From assembly GCA_945871945.1 (NCBI GenBank), contig CAMBXY010000060.1, forward strand, positions 1 to 8,751: a stretch of DNA of 8,751 nucleotides, given 5' to 3'. A program made the translations under genes and the position numbers. Position 1 is the stretch's first letter. Every line of letters begins with the position of its first letter. The stretch comes from Bordetella parapertussis (GTDB lineage Bacteria > Pseudomonadota > Gammaproteobacteria > Burkholderiales > Burkholderiaceae_C). Shown here piece after piece: positions 5,904-8,751 of this stretch. The notes beneath the pieces are model-generated. The model saw only the letters and a list, made by a program, of their open reading frames with translations. It had not been told where the DNA came from and made no database searches.

Positions 5904-6899
5904 TCATTCAATCGTTAGTTTTTGTGTTCGAACTACGTCGCGCCAGGCTTGGTAATCAGTGTCAATGAACTTTGCCTGTGCAGCGGGCGTGCCAGGCATG
6001 GCATCGACAGCGTCAGCTTTGAACCGTGCCAGCACTTCGGGCATGGCAAGGACCTTGTTCAAAGCTGTATTGAGCTTATCAATGACGACACTCGGTGTGC
6101 CGGCAGGTGCGGCAAGTGCAAAGAAGTTAAGCACGTCAAAGCCTTTGAACCCAGCTTCCGACATGCTGGGCACATCAGGCAAAGCTGGCGAACGCTTTGC
6201 GCTGGTTACCGCCAGTGGCTTGATGCGCTTGTCCTTGATCAGCGGAAGCAGGGCCGGTATGGTACCTGTTACCAACTGTACTTCACCGGCTACCATGTCA
6301 ACAGCTGCCGGTGCCACCCCGCGATAGGGAATATGGGTAATGAAAGTACCGGTTTTGGACTTCAGCAATTCAAGCACCAAGTGATTCACGCCGCCAGCGC
6401 CCGCTGAGCCGTAATTCAGCACGCCGGGCTTTTGCCGTGCGAGCGCCACAAGCTCTTGCATGGTGTTGGCCGATAGCTGGTTGTTGGCGGCCCATACCAA
6501 GGGTCCACTGGCAATCATGCCAACAGGTGTGAAGCTTTTGATCGGATCATATCCCGCAGTAGTCAGCGATGCCGCTACCGTGGTGAAAGGCGACGCTACC
6601 AATAACAGGGTGTATCCATCAGCAGCTTGTTGCGACACATACTGTGTGCCAATGGCCCCTGATGCGCCCGTGCGGTTTTCGACCACAAAGCTGGCATTCA
6701 AAACCTCGCCTAACTTCTGCGCGATCAGGCGCCCCATGGCGTCAGTCCCTGCACCCGGGGCAAACGGAACGACAATTTTGACAGGCCGATCTGGAAATGT
6801 TGCTACACCGGTCTGAGCAAAAACAGTTGTCTGAGAAAGTGCGCAAAGGGCAAAGCCAACGAGCAAGGTTCGACGAAACCGTGAGTGAAACGAAAGCAT
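5904..6899 (-). CDS. Bug-family (TctC-like) periplasmic solute-binding receptor
   Basis: The 331-residue protein is a tripartite-tricarboxylate-type extracytoplasmic receptor, the family hugely expanded in Burkholderiales, which binds carboxylates and related small molecules. It has a Sec signal peptide (basic residues near R8-R10, hydrophobic core, V-F-A before Gln29) and then the family core F-P-D-R-P-V-K-I-V-V-P-F-A-P-G-A-G-T-D. ENRTGASGAIGT (74-85) and DGYTLLL (94-100) are the next signatures. No TctA/TctB membrane partner lies in the window, so this is an orphan receptor here. The ligand is not predictable. The ATG at 6899 has AAGG at 6910-6907, spacing 7 nt. It heads the four-gene minus-strand run. 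Confidence 0.93.
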   Translation of the reverse strand: MLSFHSRFRRTLLVGFALCALSQTTVFAQTGVATFPDRPVKIVVPFAPGAGTDAMGRLIAQKLGEVLNASFVVENRTGASGAIGTQYVSQQAADGYTLLLVASPFTTVAASLTTAGYDPIKSFTPVGMIASGPLVWAANNQLSANTMQELVALARQKPGVLNYGSAGAGGVNHLVLELLKSKTGTFITHIPYRGVAPAAVDMVAGEVQLVTGTIPALLPLIKDKRIKPLAVTSAKRSPALPDVPSMSEAGFKGFDVLNFFALAAPAGTPSVVIDKLNTALNKVLAMPEVLARFKADAVDAMPGTPAAQAKFIDTDYQAWRDVVRTQKLTIE

Positions 6900-6944
6900 A
6901 AAAAAACCTTAAATGAAATTTTCAAACTGTGTGCAATGTGCCGC

Positions 6945-6969
6945 AAAAACGTGTCAGGGCAATGACACG
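6945..6969 (-). terminator. Second hairpin with T-run downstream of the porin
   Basis: On the minus strand CGTGTCA (6969-6963) pairs perfectly with TGACACG (6956-6950) around the loop TTGCCC and is followed by five T. It reads as a compact intrinsic terminator, a back-up to the hairpin at 6993-7020, and sits 46 nt before the Bug start. It could instead be an operator or a leader hairpin of the Bug gene. Confidence 0.55.
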
Positions 6970-6992
6970 AGACTCACAGATTTTGAAGGCAT

Positions 6993-7020
6993 AAAAAAAG
7001 ACCCGCAGAGCGAGCCTTTG
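6993..7020 (-). terminator. Rho-independent terminator of the porin gene
   Basis: On the minus strand AGGCTCGC (7017-7010) pairs with GCGGGTCT (7006-6999), eight pairs including two G-T, around a TCT loop. A run of seven T follows. It lies about 30 nt after the porin stop codon. On the plus strand the A-tract precedes the stem and no T-run follows, so it acts leftward only. Confidence 0.8.
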
Positions 7021-7047
7021 AAAAAACCTTGAGAGATAGAGTAACAA

Positions 7048-8106
7048 TTAGAACCTATAGCGAATGCCGACGTGTGTCTGCTTTTGCTCAGCTTTTTTCA
7101 GGAATGTAGGATGAGCGATAGACTCGGTTCCGTAAATACCAAATAACGTTGTGTCTTTGGCCAGTGTGTAAAACAAGGCAACTTGCATCGCATCAATATC
7201 AGCTTGGATGGCCGATGTTGTCAATTTAGCCTTACCTGTGCCAGCTTCTGCCACCAAAGTAAAGTTGCCCATTGGTGCGCGCAGACCCAAAGTTTGTGTA
7301 TCAAACTTCACCAAAGTGGCGTCTGTACCTTGCTTCATTTTGGTATCAACAAAATACAACTTAGCAACGCCCAAGTCGTATGTGGCGCCAATGGCCTCGT
7401 TCTTGCGTGAAGCAATGCCTGTAGGCACAGCAACGCTATAGCCAGCAACGCTCACGGCTCTGCTGTAATTTTTAATGGAGTCATTCACCCACTTGACCAT
7501 CAATGGGCCGTTTGAATAGTTCAAACCCACTGAGCTGGTGTCTTCGGATTTGCCGTCTTGAGTCACAACACCAGCGGCACTTGTAATGCGTGTAGGAGCG
7601 CCCAAGCCCAGTTGAACGTCTGCAGAGAAGCCAGAGAAGTTAGGTGTAGAGTAAGTGATCATGTCGTTGCGACGTGAGTCACGTGCGTTGTCACCAATAA
7701 AGCCTGCTGTATTGACGGCGTCATTGGCATCCAGCGAGTCAATAGCAGCCTTGATCAAGGTGGTTCTACGTCCAAAAGTAGCTGCGCCAAAGTTGCCTGT
7801 TAAACCTACCAAACCAGCACGGGTTTTGACGATGCCAGAATCAGTCGTTTGATCGACTTCAAATTCCATTTGAAATGTTGCTTTGAGTCCGGTAGAAATT
7901 TGACGTTCTCCACGGAAACCCACATTGCTGGTTGACATGCCACCAGGCACAACAGATGTTTCTTCTGTTTTGATACCAGTGGTTGCTGTTTTGACATCGT
8001 TGTTGATTGCAATATCAGCATTGCCGTAAACAGTGAATACGTTTTGAGCTTGTGCAGACATGGCTGCAAGCAAGGATGCGGCTAGAAGGGTGTGTTTAAT
8101 TTTCAT
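7048..8106 (-). CDS. Gram-negative outer-membrane porin (Burkholderiales general porin family)
   Basis: The 352-residue precursor has a Sec signal peptide with A-Q-A before Gln21 and a mature start NVFTVYGNADIA typical of Burkholderiales 16-strand trimeric porins. Family signatures follow: SNVGFRGE (60-67), FQMEFEVD, A-T-F-G-R-R and the N-D-M-I-T-Y-S-T-P-N-F-S-G-F strand pair. It ends in H-V-G-I-R-Y-R-F, whose terminal Phe is the BAM recognition signal. It should allow diffusion of small hydrophilic solutes. The ATG at 8106 is fixed by the signal peptide, but no good Shine-Dalgarno sequence precedes it. An upstream small reading frame with a strong one crosses the start. Two hairpin terminators follow. 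Confidence 0.94.
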   Translation of the reverse strand: MKIKHTLLAASLLAAMSAQAQNVFTVYGNADIAINNDVKTATTGIKTEETSVVPGGMSTSNVGFRGERQISTGLKATFQMEFEVDQTTDSGIVKTRAGLVGLTGNFGAATFGRRTTLIKAAIDSLDANDAVNTAGFIGDNARDSRRNDMITYSTPNFSGFSADVQLGLGAPTRITSAAGVVTQDGKSEDTSSVGLNYSNGPLMVKWVNDSIKNYSRAVSVAGYSVAVPTGIASRKNEAIGATYDLGVAKLYFVDTKMKQGTDATLVKFDTQTLGLRAPMGNFTLVAEAGTGKAKLTTSAIQADIDAMQVALFYTLAKDTTLFGIYGTESIAHPTFLKKAEQKQTHVGIRYRF

Positions 8107-8188
8107 GATACAAAGTTAACTGAGTTGAAGAAAGCATTCTTGGAAAGAAGCTGTGCTTAATTAAAAACAATTCTGATGACGAATTCAT
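8096..8188 (-). CDS. Candidate leader peptide ORF overlapping the porin start
   Basis: A 30-codon reading frame begins with ATG at 8188-8186, preceded by AAGGAG at 8200-8195 with 6 nt spacing, the best ribosome site in this part of the window. It runs in a different frame through the porin ATG and stops at TAA 8098-8096, 11 bases inside the porin gene. The peptide starts MNSSSELFLIKHS and is rich in Ser and Leu; I recognise no family. Ribosomes ending here could re-initiate on the porin ATG, which has no clear site of its own. A weak promoter candidate upstream is TTGATA (8258-8253), 18 nt, TTTGAT (8234-8229). The peptide may have no function beyond coupling, or may not be made. Confidence 0.35.
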   Translation of the reverse strand: MNSSSELFLIKHSFFPRMLSSTQLTLYHEN

Positions 8189-8289
8189 GAAGCTCTCCTT
8201 GAGCGTTACTTCTTCACCACAAAACATCATCAAAAGGTCACACATATGTGGTTATCAAGAGTCGATTTACACGAAATCTACATAAAACT
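8189..8289. promoter_or_regulatory. Porin 5' region downstream of phnE
   Basis: About 100 nt separate the phnE stop from the candidate leader ORF. They hold its AAGGAG ribosome site (8200-8195) and the weak promoter pair named under that ORF. A 5-bp stem GATTT/AAATC around CGTGT follows phnE but has no T-run. Because no terminator is evident, read-through from phnE into the porin cannot be excluded. Confidence 0.35.
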
Positions 8290-8751
8290 TCAAAGCATTT
8301 TCTTGCGCAACAAAGAACTTACTCGTTCAACCAAAACTACCAGCGCGAAAATAGCCAAGATGATCGTTGCAGCTTCGTCATAGTTGAACAAGTCCATGGC
8401 GACCTTCAGCTCGATACCTATGCCTCCGGCGCCCACCAAGCCTAGAATCACAGACGAGCGAGTGGCTTTTTCTAGGCTGAAAAGTGAGGTGTTGATGAAG
8501 GACGGCATGGCTGCAGGAAACACCGAACACATGATGAGCGAGAACCGCCCCGCACCCATGGCAGTCAGCGCTTCCTGGGGTCCGCGGTCTGTCTCTTCCA
8601 TCGCTTCGGCAAAGAAGCGGCCACAAAAGCCAATTTTGTCGATGACGATGGCTAGCGTTCCGGCAAATGGACCGAGACCCACTGAGACTACAAAGATCAG
8701 CGCCCACACAAGGTCCGGTACGGTACGAAAGAAGGCAATCAGGTTTCTCGC
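8290..8751 (-). CDS. phnE: Phosphonate ABC transporter permease PhnE (3' part, 5' end beyond the right edge)
   Basis: The frame stays open to the window edge and gives the last 153 residues of a binding-protein-dependent ABC permease. The segment F-F-R-T-V-P-D-L-V-W-A-L, followed by VGLGPFAGTLA and later VLGLVGAGGIGIEL, is characteristic of PhnE, the membrane subunit of the PhnCDE importer for phosphonates and related phosphorus compounds. The EAA loop, contacting the ATPase PhnC, is E-A-L-T-A-M-G-A-G (about 60-68 of the fragment). At least three hydrophobic segments remain before the basic end R-K-K-M-L. The partners phnC and phnD would be expected upstream, outside the window. No clear terminator lies before the porin leader. 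Confidence 0.88.
   Translation of the reverse strand, partial: ARNLIAFFRTVPDLVWALIFVVSVGLGPFAGTLAIVIDKIGFCGRFFAEAMEETDRGPQEALTAMGAGRFSLIMCSVFPAAMPSFINTSLFSLEKATRSSVILGLVGAGGIGIELKVAMDLFNYDEAATIILAIFALVVLVERVSSLLRKKML

Noticed and set aside
8241..8250. Perfect 10-bp palindrome CACATATGTG upstream of the porin
   Set aside because: Several 10-bp palindromes are expected by chance in a window of this size, and the symmetry does not extend outward.

Overview
The window looks like chromosomal DNA from a betaproteobacterium of the order Burkholderiales, probably Comamonadaceae. The grounds are a Bug/TctC-type periplasmic receptor, a Burkholderiales-style general porin ending in Phe, a PhnE-type permease and moderate GC with a more AT-rich porin locus. 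The genus is not determined. I saw no tRNA, rRNA, CRISPR array, insertion sequence or prophage gene. No gene-free stretch exceeds 300 bases.

Left part (1-2023): the first codons of a minus-strand Tat-exported protein (1-32) face away from a plus-strand, Tat-exported glycerophosphodiester phosphodiesterase (212-1405). That gene converges, 16 nt apart, on a minus-strand short BLUF blue-light sensor (1422-1838) that keeps every flavin-photocycle residue I could place. An AT-rich gap of 185 nt follows.

Central part (2024-6899): four minus-strand genes read in the order Bug receptor, kexin-like S8 protease lipoprotein, exported FAM173-like methyltransferase, APC-family amino-acid permease. Spacings are 29 nt, 67 nt and a one-base stop/start overlap, so co-transcription is likely for at least parts of it. 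Three of the four products are predicted to lie outside the inner membrane. The protease is split by a one-base frame change at 5173-5181. Joining the frames restores a full-length enzyme with Asp, His, oxyanion Asn, Ser and a P (Homo B) domain. The break is a recent mutation, a sequencing error, or -1 frameshifting on a G GGC CCA heptamer.

Right part (6900-8751): two hairpins with T-runs separate the Bug gene from a minus-strand outer-membrane porin (7048-8106). The porin has no convincing Shine-Dalgarno sequence of its own. A 30-codon reading frame with an ideal one begins 82 nt upstream and runs across the porin start. The window ends inside a PhnE-like phosphonate ABC permease gene (8290 to beyond 8751).

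The most interesting points are the predicted periplasmic methyltransferase with a C-terminal beta-rich extension beside a surface-lipoprotein protease, the slippery-looking frame break in that protease, and the candidate leader peptide overlapping the porin start.
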